Counted from the stretch's first letter, positions 1 through 8,803 are shown. The stretch: DNA of 34,123 nucleotides from Promethearchaeota archaeon (GCA_016839915.1 JAEOTH010000010.1:1-34123), one strand, 5' to 3'. The notes: generated from the letters alone by a model not told the origin. Program-made: numbers and translations.

Positions 1-852
1 ATGTTTGAAGGATGTGTTATTGGAAACAGAATTCCGTTTATTGAGGCAGCCTCCAGAAAAGTCTTAGACAAAATTGGAGTTCAAACATCGCAAGCTCCAT
101 TTGCTTGTTGTCCAGATCCTACCGGAGTAAAAAGCTTTGATAATACAGCTTGGCTCGCTTTAGGTGCTCGGAATTTATGTTTAGCAGAAGCTGAAGGAAA
201 GGATATAATTTCACTTTGTAATGGCTGTACTAATACGCTTCGTGGAGTACAACATCAATTGAAACATGATTCCAATAAAAAGGAAGCCATCAATAAAGAA
301 TTGGCGAAGATTGGAAAAAGCTATAAAGGTTCAATTGATGTAAAGCATTTTGTTGATGTTTTGCTTTCAAAAAAGGATTCAATAAAAAATGCTATTACGA
401 AGCAAATGGGAGATCTCAGGGTTGCTTGTCATCCTGGTTGCCATTATATGCGTCCTGTTGAATGGATGGATTCTGATGATCCTTTACGTCCAAAAAACTT
501 GAAAGAACTAGTTGCTATTTCAGGAGCTAATGTAGTTGACTATGAAGAATTAGGATTATGCTGCGGAAATGCTGTGGCTGGTCCATTTCCAGAACATGGA
601 GATGCGATACTAAAACAAAAGCTTGATTCGATTAAAAAGGCTGGTGCAAATTGCATCGTTGTGAATTGTCCTGCATGTTTTCAACGATTAGACGGAGAAC
701 AAAGGAATCTTTCAAAAAATTATGAAATTGAATACAATATTCCAATATTATATATAACAGAATTATTAGCTTTAGCTATGGGTGTTAGTTCTGAGGAGAT
801 TGGTCTAAAAAACCATCGAACTAGACGAAATACAGCTATAGAAAACCTTTAA
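1..852 (+). CDS. hdrB: HdrB-like heterodisulfide reductase subunit B (CCG-domain protein)
   Basis: Two cysteine-rich CCG domains are visible. The first has C5, C36-C37 and C73/C76; the second has C143 and C147, C187-C188 and C223/C226. This is the CX(n)CCX(n)CXXC pattern that in HdrB holds the two non-cubane [4Fe-4S] clusters at the disulfide-reducing site. HdrB works with HdrA and HdrC in flavin-based electron bifurcation, usually with a hydrogenase or formate dehydrogenase, in the cytoplasm. The cysteines sit about four to five residues earlier than I remember for methanogen HdrB, so the true start is probably a few codons upstream, outside the window, and the gene should be treated as possibly 5'-partial. 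Neither hdrA nor hdrC is seen here; they may lie to the left. The family call is firm, but the substrate (CoM-CoB-type or other disulfide) is not determined. Confidence 0.88.
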   Translation: MFEGCVIGNRIPFIEAASRKVLDKIGVQTSQAPFACCPDPTGVKSFDNTAWLALGARNLCLAEAEGKDIISLCNGCTNTLRGVQHQLKHDSNKKEAINKELAKIGKSYKGSIDVKHFVDVLLSKKDSIKNAITKQMGDLRVACHPGCHYMRPVEWMDSDDPLRPKNLKELVAISGANVVDYEELGLCCGNAVAGPFPEHGDAILKQKLDSIKKAGANCIVVNCPACFQRLDGEQRNLSKNYEIEYNIPILYITELLALAMGVSSEEIGLKNHRTRRNTAIENL

Positions 853-869
853 GCTAAAATCTATAAAAA

Positions 870-889
870 TTTTTTTATTTTTTTTATTT
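870..889 (+). terminator. Oligo-T terminator after hdrB
   Basis: Two T runs separated by a single A begin about 18 bases after the hdrB stop. Archaeal RNA polymerase commonly terminates at T-rich tracts without a hairpin, and none is seen here. The following gene starts 127 bases further on and probably has its own promoter. Confidence 0.4.
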
Positions 890-1016
890 ACTTTAACATT
901 CTAATTTAGATTGTAAAATTTAAATAATAAAGAATTCTTAAATAATTTGGAATACTTCCTAAGTATTTATCTAAGAGACTATTATTAAGTAAAAGAAAAA
1001 AATAACTAGAATAATT

Positions 1017-1811
1017 ATGTTTAATTTAAAGCGAGATACTCCTTGGTTTTTTCAATACCTTGAAAATTATTACCATGTATTTTTAGATGTAAGATTTAAT
1101 AATGGAGCGAATATACAAAAAAATGTGAAATTTTCAGTAGAAATAAATCTTCAAGGATTTGAAGGATTATTATTTTATATGTACAAACCAGAAATTAAGA
1201 AAATTAAGTTTAATCTCTATAGACATTCAGCAGATCAAGCTTATACTATTGAGAATCTAGACTTGATTCTAACAAAAGGTAGAATAAATCCATTAGACTT
1301 TGTTATTATACCGTTTGGATATTTTAAAGATGAACACCAGTTTAATTTAGATATACGGAGCAAAGAGGTTGAATCTAGTTTTGATTTATACGCATGGGCT
1401 CCTTCAAACCTCTATAAGCATGTAAAATCTGTTATTCGAATAGCCAATCAGTATTCTGAATTAATTCCCATAGATGATTATAGGGGTTTTTACTTCCAGT
1501 TTAGTAGTTCATTTAAAGGAAATGAAACTGGGAGACTTTTTGATTTAATTAATTTACTTGTAGATCTTGATAAAGTCGTTGATGAAATAGATAATAGTCC
1601 ATTGTTTGAAGCAATGGATTCAGAAATAAAATCTTTAGTTTCAAAGAGTAATGAGTTTTTATTTGAATTATGTCAGCGATCTGTTCCACTAGACATTAAA
1701 AATATTTTAAGAGAGCTAGAAAGACTTAAGTTTAATATAGATAGTTTATCAAAAGAAGAGATTTTCAATTGGTTAGACGACCTTATTACATACTATAGTC
1801 AAAGAAGATAA
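1017..1811 (+). CDS. Hypothetical protein, 264 aa
   Basis: I do not recognise this protein. The first 160 residues look beta-rich, with alternating hydrophobic and polar stretches and many aromatic residues. The last 90 residues look alpha-helical and charged. There is no signal peptide, membrane segment, cysteine pair or P-loop. The ATG start follows an AT-rich leader with no clear Shine-Dalgarno sequence. It ends 16 bases before hypC, so the two are probably cotranscribed. Membership in an operon with a hydrogenase maturation gene hints at a role around hydrogenase or Hdr biogenesis, but this rests on position alone. Confidence 0.7.
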   Translation: MFNLKRDTPWFFQYLENYYHVFLDVRFNNGANIQKNVKFSVEINLQGFEGLLFYMYKPEIKKIKFNLYRHSADQAYTIENLDLILTKGRINPLDFVIIPFGYFKDEHQFNLDIRSKEVESSFDLYAWAPSNLYKHVKSVIRIANQYSELIPIDDYRGFYFQFSSSFKGNETGRLFDLINLLVDLDKVVDEIDNSPLFEAMDSEIKSLVSKSNEFLFELCQRSVPLDIKNILRELERLKFNIDSLSKEEIFNWLDDLITYYSQRR

Positions 1812-1827
1812 AAAGAGTAGAATTTAT

Positions 1828-2070
1828 ATGTGTTTGGCAATACCAGGAAAAATCTTAGAAATTAATGGAAACTCTGCCCTAGTAGATTTTGATGGAATTA
1901 AGCAAAATGTTATTATTGCTTTAATTCAAAATCCCGAGATAGGAAAATTTGTAATTGTTCACGCGGGGTATGCTATAGAAATGATGAATGAAAAAGAAGC
2001 AATGGATGCTATATACCAATGGAAAGAACTTGCTGAAGATCAAGATTTAGATTTATCAGATATAATTTAA
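1828..2070 (+). CDS. hypC: Hydrogenase maturation chaperone HypC
   Basis: The protein is 80 residues long, normal for the HypC/HybG/HupF family, and begins with the diagnostic MCLAIPGKI. Cys2, exposed after removal of Met1, is the residue that in known HypC binds the Fe(CN)2CO precursor with HypD and contacts the hydrogenase large subunit. The body is the expected small beta-barrel, with the conserved GKFVIVHAGYAI segment at residues 39-50. It follows an unknown gene by 16 bases. Its presence implies that the organism makes a [NiFe] hydrogenase, which fits the HdrB gene upstream. No hypD or other hyp gene is seen here, apart from a possible AIR-synthase-like fragment at the far right edge. 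Confidence 0.93.
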   Translation: MCLAIPGKILEINGNSALVDFDGIKQNVIIALIQNPEIGKFVIVHAGYAIEMMNEKEAMDAIYQWKELAEDQDLDLSDII

Positions 2071-2085
2071 TAAAAACTCTTGAGA

Positions 2086-2268
2086 CTATTTCTTCTTTTT
2101 CTCTACAGAAGTCAGAACCAAATAGCCAGCATTAGAAAAAATCGTGATTCCGATAAATAGTAAACTCATGAAGTCAGCTATAAGATTACCATTTCCAGCC
2201 ATTTCTAGGACGAATGCTATAATCAAACCAAACATTCCTACCACTAGAAGGTTTTCTTTCTTTCTCAA
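2086..2268 (-). CDS. Small two-helix membrane protein
   Basis: The 60-residue protein has two predicted membrane segments (about residues 8-25 and 33-52) and a lysine-rich end. The start codon is TTG, with a GAGG motif about ten bases upstream. It lies 15 bases from the convergent hypC stop. I do not recognise a family. A real but lineage-specific gene is plausible because the composition is clearly transmembrane and both ends are short and basic, but size alone leaves doubt. Confidence 0.5.
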   Translation of the reverse strand: MRKKENLLVVGMFGLIIAFVLEMAGNGNLIADFMSLLFIGITIFSNAGYLVLTSVEKKKK

Positions 2269-2344
2269 CTTCTTTCTTCCTCACTCCATTTTTTAAATTT
2301 ATATATTTTTGGATATTCTCCAACCAACTGAATAAAAATCAGGT

Positions 2345-2417
2345 ATTTATAGGTAATCTATATATAATATATAGATCAAAGCTTTAACTATATAAAATGG
2401 AGGAATTACCTATAAAT
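2345..2417. repeat. 13-bp perfect inverted repeat with nested palindrome
   Basis: The left arm at 2345-2357 reads ATTTATAGGTAAT, and the right arm at 2405-2417 is its exact reverse complement. A second perfect palindrome with 10-base arms around one central base lies at 2356-2376. The right arm overlaps the stop codon (2410-2412) of the CooC-like gene on the minus strand. It could be a structured 3' end or terminator for that gene, an operator, or the trace of a very small inverted-repeat element. Confidence 0.6.
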
Positions 2418-3213
2418 CAAACAGTTCTGATTTTAATATCTTTAATTTATGAAATAAAGATTTTAATGATAAAATTGCTTTTGAGTCAGAGTTAAAATCA
2501 ATTGGAGAATTTCCTTCTAAATCAGCTTTCCCAATTTCTGGATCAAAAGGAATAGTGTGATAGAGGGGGATTTCCCAGTCTTTAATCTTCTGATTAATTA
2601 TCTCTTTTTCTGATTCGTCAGTTATTTTATTTGCAATAAGATAAATATTTATAACTCCTAATTTTTTAGAGAGTTCAATAATTTTCTTGCATAAATCTAA
2701 GGATTTTTGAGAAGGCTCGGTAACCACTAGCATAACATCAATTCCTTTTGCTGTACCTCGTCCTAAATGTTCAATACCAGCCTCAAAATCAACTATTACA
2801 ACTTCATCTCTTTTAACAAATAAATTATATAATAGGGTTCGTATTAAAGCGTTTTCTGGACACAAGCATCCTGTAGCTGGTTCTTCAATTCCTCCTAAAA
2901 CTAATAATTGCAAACCATCTGGACCTGAAACCTTATATTTATCAGGAATATCAGAGACATTTGGGTTAATGTTATAAACCCCCGATCCTGCTCCCTTTAC
3001 AACAGTTCTTTCCTCAATCATTGATTTCATTTCTTTAATTGGGACAATTTGGGCTTTAGTTTTTTCATCAATACCTAATGTATAGCTAAGGTTCATTGCT
3101 GAATCATTATCAATGGCAAGAACTTTAAATCCATCGCTTGCAAACATTCTTGCTAAAATTCCCGCAACTAAGGTTTTGCCAACTCCTCCTTTACCTGATA
3201 TTGCAATCTTCAT
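2410..3213 (-). CDS. cooC: CooC-like nickel-insertion ATPase (MinD/SIMIBI family)
   Basis: A deviant Walker A motif GKGGVGKT occupies residues 7-14, with the second lysine typical of the MinD/ParA/CooC group. Residues 115-118 (GCLC) carry the CXC pair (C116, C118) that in CooC dimers binds metal. The Walker B-like strand VVIVDFEAG follows at about 138-146. In known organisms CooC uses ATP to insert nickel into carbon monoxide dehydrogenase, or into CODH/acetyl-CoA synthase of the Wood-Ljungdahl pathway. The length (267 residues) is normal. It is divergent from endonuclease V, with a 140-base shared promoter region. No CODH gene is in the window, so the partner is inferred from the family. A related AcsF-type function cannot be separated by sequence alone. 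Confidence 0.85.
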   Translation of the reverse strand: MKIAISGKGGVGKTLVAGILARMFASDGFKVLAIDNDSAMNLSYTLGIDEKTKAQIVPIKEMKSMIEERTVVKGAGSGVYNINPNVSDIPDKYKVSGPDGLQLLVLGGIEEPATGCLCPENALIRTLLYNLFVKRDEVVIVDFEAGIEHLGRGTAKGIDVMLVVTEPSQKSLDLCKKIIELSKKLGVINIYLIANKITDESEKEIINQKIKDWEIPLYHTIPFDPEIGKADLEGNSPIDFNSDSKAILSLKSLFHKLKILKSELFDL

Positions 3214-3353
3214 AGTTAATTTTATACTAATTTGAAATCAATTAAATTTTTTATTTATAAGTATAAATATTTTGGGACGAAAGACAAAACTAGGATAATA
3301 TAAAGACTTCTAAATTTAATATTACATAAGGTTTATAAAATTATAAATTTAGA

Positions 3354-4094
3354 ATGTCAATTATTGATGAGTTACTAAAAGATGATTATTCATTTGAACA
3401 AGCAGAAGTTATCCAAATTAAATATCAAAAAGTAATTAGTGATTCTTCAAGAGTTAAAGATATTACAAAGATTGAACAAATTGAAACTATTGTTGGTGTA
3501 GATGTTTCATATTGTAACAAAGATAATTATGAATATGGTATTGCTTGTGCCGTAATTTGGAATTTAAAGCGAAATAAAAAGCAAAATCATTATTATATAA
3601 AAGATCGTATTAGATTTCCATATAAGCCAGGATTCCTTGGATTTAGGGAATGTAAAATATTAGGAAAACTAATATCAAGACTTCCAAATAGACCAGATCT
3701 CATAATGTGTGATGGTCATGGAAAGATTCATCCAAGAAGATTAGGAGAAGCTACTCAACTAGGATTAGCCTTAGACATTCCAAGTATAGGAATCGCCAAA
3801 AATCCTTTCATTGGATATTCGGATTGGCAAAAAATTAAAAAGAATCAAGGCAATAAAACTCCAATTTGGGAAAAAGATCCAAAAACATCAAGTATAATAC
3901 AATCGAATGAATTGCTTGGATACGCAATTTGCTTAAATACCGGTTCAAAACCAGTGTTTATTAGTGAGGGTTATAATATAACTCTTAGTTTGGCATTAAA
4001 AGTTAGTTTAGAAACAATCCAAGGCCATCGACAACCCGAACCACTTTACTTAGCTGACTCTCTCTCAAGAAAAGAAAGAAACAAATATTATTAA
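3354..4094 (+). CDS. nfi: Endonuclease V (deoxyinosine 3' endonuclease)
   Basis: Endonuclease V nicks DNA (and in some organisms RNA) at the second phosphodiester 3' to inosine, starting repair of deaminated adenine. The three acidic metal ligands are all in context: D50 in VGVDVSY, E99 in PGFLGFRE, and D120 in DGHGKIHPRR. K149 (GIAKN) follows at the expected place. The length of 246 residues is close to the usual 220-240, with a slightly extended N-terminus. A TATA-like stretch lies about 20 bases upstream of the ATG and no strong Shine-Dalgarno is seen, so translation may be nearly leaderless. Its stop shares a TTAA tetranucleotide with the stop of the convergent gene. Confidence 0.95.
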   Translation: MSIIDELLKDDYSFEQAEVIQIKYQKVISDSSRVKDITKIEQIETIVGVDVSYCNKDNYEYGIACAVIWNLKRNKKQNHYYIKDRIRFPYKPGFLGFRECKILGKLISRLPNRPDLIMCDGHGKIHPRRLGEATQLGLALDIPSIGIAKNPFIGYSDWQKIKKNQGNKTPIWEKDPKTSSIIQSNELLGYAICLNTGSKPVFISEGYNITLSLALKVSLETIQGHRQPEPLYLADSLSRKERNKYY

Positions 4095-4354
4095 TTAAAT
4101 TTTCCCATTTCTTGCATTTTTTGAGATACTTTCATTAATTCATCAAAAATTTTAGCATTTTCATCTGGATCTGTTGTCTTTAATAGCTTCTCATTGAGAT
4201 TTTTCATCTTTTTTGTTAATTCGTTGAATTCTTTTGGCGGTTCAAGTTGATAACGGTATATTCTCTTTCCATCTTTAGCTATTTCGACGTATACCCACTT
4301 TTCTGCCTTCTGGCTCCAATTCCATCGCTCAGGGGTAAATAACCTACGTCTCAT
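4091..4354 (-). CDS. Hypothetical protein, 87 aa
   Basis: I do not recognise a family. The N-terminal 45 residues are basic and tryptophan-rich (W12, W14, W21) and look like a small beta structure. The remaining half is a charged, leucine-rich helix probably forming a short coiled coil. There is no signal peptide or membrane segment. The start is ATG. The stop overlaps the endonuclease V stop by four bases, with both stops contained in one TTAA, so the 3' ends of the two transcripts must be antisense to each other. Confidence 0.6.
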   Translation of the reverse strand: MRRRLFTPERWNWSQKAEKWVYVEIAKDGKRIYRYQLEPPKEFNELTKKMKNLNEKLLKTTDPDENAKIFDELMKVSQKMQEMGKFN

Positions 4355-4445
4355 TTAAAATCTTATCGTGGAAGATCTGTATTTAAATCAAAAGAATAAT
4401 GACTTATGAATACATCTCTTACAAATGACAAATCTGTCAATTTAA

Positions 4446-5894
4446 TTAGAGAGATATATCTTCTAAAATTCTTAATGCAAGTTCCCTAACGTCTACATCA
4501 ACATCTTTTGAAAGCTTTTTTAAAATAGGTTTTAACTCTTCACTTTTCTTATCGAATTTACTAAGAGCTTTTATAATTCTATATCGAACTAACCAATCAT
4601 TATCATTGAGCATTTCAAGAAAAGCATTATAAACCCTATTGTTTTGTAAGACACTTAATATCCTTATAGCGTTTCTTTTCGTCTCACTATTATTACTATT
4701 TAAATCTCGAATAAGTGAATTAATTATTGTTATTTTTTTATTTTCCTCGAGTAAATTATACATTCTATAGAAGAGAGAGAGGGGTAGTCTTTTAGAGAAA
4801 TTCTCACTTACCTGTATTTTTTCAAAATCATTATTGGATACTTTAAGTTTTAATTCCCTTAATATTTCATTAAGTTCTTTATTATCTTTTTGATATGTTA
4901 ATAATTTATCATTCAAATCATCTAATTCTTCTTTCATATTAGTAAACTGTAAAGCTTCTTCAGTAGAAATTATAGCTGGTTGACTTGTTTTTTCTAATTC
5001 TTCATACAACTGTTCTACTTTCGTTTTATAATCAGTTAATTCTGAAGTTAAATCTGCAATTTCAATATTTGTTAATTTTAATTCCTCTAAACTTGTTTCT
5101 CTTTGTTCTTGAAATTTAGTTTTTAAATTTTCTAATTCAGATGTTAATTGTGCATTTTTATTATTCACTAATTCCAGTTCTTCTAAACTCGATTCAGTTT
5201 GCTCATGTAATTTTGTTTTTAAAGAATCTAATTTTGAAGATAAAACAACATTATCTTCATTGATAGTATCTAGTTCTTTTGACATAGCCTCTTCTAGGCT
5301 TTTTTGAAATCTTGATTTCAAAGATTCAATTTCAACACGTAATAACCCATTTTCTTCCATCAATTGAAAATTTAACCGTTTGAAATTGATTAATTCTTCG
5401 CTTTCTTTAGCCCTAGCCTCATCATCAAGCCAATCTTCCCCTTCATTTTTTTTTGATTTAATCGTATCAATCTGTGTTTTTAAATGTTCAATTTGATCCT
5501 TATAGGTTTCGTTATCATCTGTGAGTTGTACAATTAATTTTTGTGCATTAATAAATTCTTCACTAATTTTTTCTCCATCATTTTCGATTCCTGAACTCAA
5601 TTCATATAATTTATCATTTAAATTATCAATTATTTTATCTTTGTTTTTTATTTCCTTTCTTTGAGCAGTAATAATATCTTTCAATATATCTATTTCGCTA
5701 GGCAATTTAACCTGCTCAAGTTCTTCATCTTTCATCTGACTCTTAAGGTTTTCAATTAATAATTTCTGCTCATTAACAGTAAATTCTAATCGATCAATTT
5801 CTTCTTTTAGTGAATGTATTGTATGTTCTAATTCAGCTTGAGATTTTGTTTCCTCTTCAACTAAATCAATCAAGTCTTTCAAATCTTTACTCAT
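4446..5894 (-). CDS. Long coiled-coil protein with C-terminal HEAT-like repeats
   Basis: Residues 1 to about 360 are almost continuous heptad-type coiled coil, rich in Glu, Lys, Leu and Asn, with no prolines over long stretches. Residues 235-300 contain a tandem repeat of 32 residues, each unit including SLEEL followed by LTSEL and a YKTK or LKTK element. Residues about 390-482 fold differently: helical pairs with the DVDVRELALRIL and DNDWLVRYRIIKAL signatures of HEAT or PBS-lyase-type repeats. HEAT repeats are protein-binding solenoids. The architecture suggests a structural or tethering protein rather than an enzyme. No membrane segment or nucleotide-binding motif is present. It is transcribed leftward, 91 bases upstream of the small protein gene ending at 4091. 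Coiled-coil similarity to eukaryotic golgins or SMC proteins would be superficial and should not be read as homology. Confidence 0.8.
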   Translation of the reverse strand: MSKDLKDLIDLVEEETKSQAELEHTIHSLKEEIDRLEFTVNEQKLLIENLKSQMKDEELEQVKLPSEIDILKDIITAQRKEIKNKDKIIDNLNDKLYELSSGIENDGEKISEEFINAQKLIVQLTDDNETYKDQIEHLKTQIDTIKSKKNEGEDWLDDEARAKESEELINFKRLNFQLMEENGLLRVEIESLKSRFQKSLEEAMSKELDTINEDNVVLSSKLDSLKTKLHEQTESSLEELELVNNKNAQLTSELENLKTKFQEQRETSLEELKLTNIEIADLTSELTDYKTKVEQLYEELEKTSQPAIISTEEALQFTNMKEELDDLNDKLLTYQKDNKELNEILRELKLKVSNNDFEKIQVSENFSKRLPLSLFYRMYNLLEENKKITIINSLIRDLNSNNSETKRNAIRILSVLQNNRVYNAFLEMLNDNDWLVRYRIIKALSKFDKKSEELKPILKKLSKDVDVDVRELALRILEDISL

Positions 5895-6030
5895 TAGTTA
5901 TAGCCATAATTAGTTATTAGAATTATTATAAACAATTCAATTTAATAATATTAGTAATATCTATAAATATTTAGTATTATTCAGTGATTTCACAAATAAT
6001 AAAGAAAAGAATAAAGAAAAAAACTAAAGA

Positions 6031-6507
6031 TTATAGTATTTTTATTTCGAGAATTTTATCCCCTTGAACTATTGAATCAACGACAGCTTGGTCTGAAGAA
6101 CTTATTACTTCCCCGAATATTGTGTGTTTATTATTGAGATGCGGTGTAGGTACATGAGTGATAAAAATCTGGGATCCATTGGTATTTGATCCGGCATTTG
6201 CCATCGCTAAGATACCTGGTTTATCAAACCTTTTACCACTTTGAAATTCATCTGTAAATGGATAAGTTATTTGATTACCTTGATAAGGAAAAGAATTAAT
6301 GCCTTTATCTCTCGGTCCACCAGTTCCACGGCCTAGGGGACACCCTACTTGAATCATGAAGTCCGCGATTACACGGTGGAAAACTATACCATTATAAAAG
6401 TTTTGCTTTATTAAGTGTAAAAAGCTAGCAACTGTAAGGGGGGCTTCTCCATCAAATAAATCCAGATTAATTTGGCCTTTATTAGTTATAATAACAACTT
6501 TAGTCAT
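6031..6507 (-). CDS. Cyclophilin-type peptidyl-prolyl cis-trans isomerase
   Basis: The 158-residue protein is a single cyclophilin domain, which catalyses cis-trans isomerisation of X-Pro bonds and assists folding. Catalytic residues are present: F43-H44-R45 followed by F50, M51 and Q53, then the MANAGSNTNGSQIFIT block (102-117) with Q113 and F115, and the LNNKHTIFG block (124-132). The tryptophan that makes eukaryotic cyclophilin A bind cyclosporin strongly is replaced by H123, as in many prokaryotic forms, so weak drug binding is expected. There is no signal peptide, so it is cytoplasmic. The start is ATG. It is divergent from the acyl-CoA synthetase gene, with 145 bases between the starts. 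Confidence 0.95.
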   Translation of the reverse strand: MTKVVIITNKGQINLDLFDGEAPLTVASFLHLIKQNFYNGIVFHRVIADFMIQVGCPLGRGTGGPRDKGINSFPYQGNQITYPFTDEFQSGKRFDKPGILAMANAGSNTNGSQIFITHVPTPHLNNKHTIFGEVISSSDQAVVDSIVQGDKILEIKIL

Positions 6508-6652
6508 AGAAATAGAAAAGATGTAAAATTTTTAATAATTTTGTTTTCAAAGATGTGAAAGATGTATATTTAATCAATGAAACATTTAAAAAGAATCACA
6601 TTAATAGAATTTTATACAAGCTTTAGAATATATTTAATATTTAGATGAAAAA

Positions 6653-8803
6653 ATGGCTAATAGCGATATCTCATTTTTCTTTAACCCTACAAGTATTGCT
6701 ATAGTCGGTGCTAGTAAAACAGAAGGTAAAGTAGGCAATACTGTATTAAATAATATTATAAATTCAGGTTATAATGGTAAAATTTACCCAATAAACCCAA
6801 AAGCTCGGAAGATTTGTAATTTACTTTGCTATAAGAGTGTATTGGATGTACCTGAAGATATTGATATAGCTATTTTTGTAATCCCCGGAAAATTTGTAAA
6901 TAGAGCAACAGAAGAATGTGGTAAAAAAGGAGTAAAAGGATTAATCATCATTTCGGCGGGATTTAAGGAAATTGGAGGAGAAGGAGTTGAAAGAGAAGAT
7001 GACCTTATCAAAATAGGTAAAAAGTATAATATGAGAATTTTAGGACCAAACTGTTTAGGTCTGATTGGTCTAAATTTTAATGGGTCATTCGCGACGGAAA
7101 CTCCTAAAAAAGGAGGAATTGCAATGATATCGCAATCGGGTGCCATGTTAACTGGCATGATGGATTACAGTATGACACAAGCGTTTGGATTTTCATGTAA
7201 TATTAGTTTAGGTAATAAAGCTGACTTAGGAGCTGTAGATTTCATTGAATATCTTGCTGATGACGAAAATACACAAGTAATCTTATGTTATCTAGAAAGT
7301 ATTAAGGATGGAAAAAGATTTTTAGAAGTTTTACCAAAAGCGACTAGTAAAAAGCCAATTATCATATTGAAATCCGGAGTGAGTGAGGCTGGTGCAAGAG
7401 CGGCTTCAAGTCATACTGGAGCGTTAGCAGGAGCAGATATTGCCTACGATTTAGCATTTGAAAAATGTGGTGTGATAAGAGCAAAGACTATTGAGGATTT
7501 ATTTGATTATGGAGAGATTTTTCTCTACCAACCCATACCAAAAGAAAATTCTTTTGCAATAATCACAAACGCTGGAGGCCCTGGGATCGTAGCGACGGAT
7601 TCATTTGAACGTGAGGATTTGAAATTTTCAAGTTTTTCAGAACCAATTCTTCATTCTTTAAGAGAGAATTTGCCTTTAGAAGCAGCAATCTTTAATCCAA
7701 TTGATATTATAGGAGATGCTACCCCAAATAGATATGAATTTACGATCAAAACCATTTTTGGTCTAAATTCTGGACAAAATTTTAGTGATATAACAACAGA
7801 AGGGGCCTTAATAATTTTAACTCCTCAAGCTCAAACTAGACCAACTGAGGTTGCAAAACTAATTCACAATATCTCATCAAAGTATTTAGATACAAAACCA
7901 ATTGTATGTTCTTTTATTGGAGGAAAAAATATTTTAGAAGGGAGAGAATATTTAAAACAAAACTATATTCCATGTTATCAATTTCCAGACAGAGCTGCTC
8001 ATTCATTAAAAACCTTAACAAAGCGACGTAAATATTTACTAAGTACTCCCTTAAAAGATTTAAAAATTCCTTCATTTAAAGTTAACAAAAAACGAGTAAA
8101 AGAAATCTTCTCTAATGTCCGAAAAGATGATAGAATAGTTTTATTAAGCTATGAAACAAGTGAAATTTTTGATTGTTACGGGATAAAATCTCCAAAATCT
8201 AGATTAGCTCAAACTCCTATGCAAGCTATGAAATTACAAGCTGAAATTGGAAAGTCTGTGATGAAAATATCGTCAGCACACATCATCCATAAAACGGATA
8301 TAGGAGGTATACTATTAAATATTGAAACAGAGCAAGATGCTTTTGAAGCTTATATACAAATAGTCAACAATGCTAAAAGATTTGGTCCTCAAAATGCTAA
8401 GATTTACGGTGTTGAAGTACAAGAGATGATTGATTTTAAATCACAAGAAAAGATAAATGAAATAATAATTGGAATGTCACGAGATCCTGGTTTTGGACCT
8501 ATACTCATGTTTGGAACGGGAGGAATATATGCCAATTTTATGAAAGATGTATCATTTGCATTAGCTTATAAATATACAAGAGAAGATGCTAAACGACAAA
8601 TAGAAAGTACAAAAATATTTAGTCTTTTACAAGGTGTAAGAGGTGAACCTACCTCGGATATTGAAGCTATCATAGATGTAATGCTTAGACTTTCGCAGCT
8701 TGTTAAGGATTTTCCAGATATCGTTGAATTGGATATTAATCCTCTTCTTGCTTTTGTGAAAGGTTACAGTGCCGTGGATATAAAAATTACCATAAAAAGA
8801 TAA
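6653..8803 (+). CDS. ADP-forming acetyl/acyl-CoA synthetase, fused alpha and beta subunits
   Basis: This enzyme converts acyl-CoA, ADP and phosphate to the acid, CoA and ATP, the main route by which many archaea gain ATP from acetyl-CoA and from amino-acid-derived acyl-CoAs. The N-terminal CoA-binding Rossmann domain starts at SIAIVGAS (14-21). The ligase-CoA domains follow, with the phosphorylated histidine H254 in SSHTGALAG. The C-terminal ATP-grasp region (about 490-716) carries H546 in IIHKTDIGG, the second phosphohistidine of the beta part. The order alpha-beta in one chain of 716 residues is the common single-subunit form. It sits 61 bases upstream of a BioD/DRTGG protein, likely in one operon. 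Substrate range cannot be read from sequence. Confidence 0.93.
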   Translation: MANSDISFFFNPTSIAIVGASKTEGKVGNTVLNNIINSGYNGKIYPINPKARKICNLLCYKSVLDVPEDIDIAIFVIPGKFVNRATEECGKKGVKGLIIISAGFKEIGGEGVEREDDLIKIGKKYNMRILGPNCLGLIGLNFNGSFATETPKKGGIAMISQSGAMLTGMMDYSMTQAFGFSCNISLGNKADLGAVDFIEYLADDENTQVILCYLESIKDGKRFLEVLPKATSKKPIIILKSGVSEAGARAASSHTGALAGADIAYDLAFEKCGVIRAKTIEDLFDYGEIFLYQPIPKENSFAIITNAGGPGIVATDSFEREDLKFSSFSEPILHSLRENLPLEAAIFNPIDIIGDATPNRYEFTIKTIFGLNSGQNFSDITTEGALIILTPQAQTRPTEVAKLIHNISSKYLDTKPIVCSFIGGKNILEGREYLKQNYIPCYQFPDRAAHSLKTLTKRRKYLLSTPLKDLKIPSFKVNKKRVKEIFSNVRKDDRIVLLSYETSEIFDCYGIKSPKSRLAQTPMQAMKLQAEIGKSVMKISSAHIIHKTDIGGILLNIETEQDAFEAYIQIVNNAKRFGPQNAKIYGVEVQEMIDFKSQEKINEIIIGMSRDPGFGPILMFGTGGIYANFMKDVSFALAYKYTREDAKRQIESTKIFSLLQGVRGEPTSDIEAIIDVMLRLSQLVKDFPDIVELDINPLLAFVKGYSAVDIKITIKR

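Noticed and set aside
2268..2371. Short minus-strand frame whose stop overlaps the TTG of the 60-residue membrane protein (ends in FKKWSEEERS)
   Set aside because: The coding-like end is only about 20-30 codons, has no ATG and no family match; it may be chance or the stub of a decayed upstream gene.
5000..5300. Direct DNA repeat in the coiled-coil gene, first suspected as a CRISPR-like or mobile repeat
   Set aside because: It is an in-frame 96-base coding duplication giving 32-residue coiled-coil units, with no spacers.
6829..7158. Minus-strand frame of 109 codons inside the acyl-CoA synthetase gene
   Set aside because: Antisense shadow of a strongly supported gene; Pro/Ser-rich reading is what the opposite strand of this gene gives.
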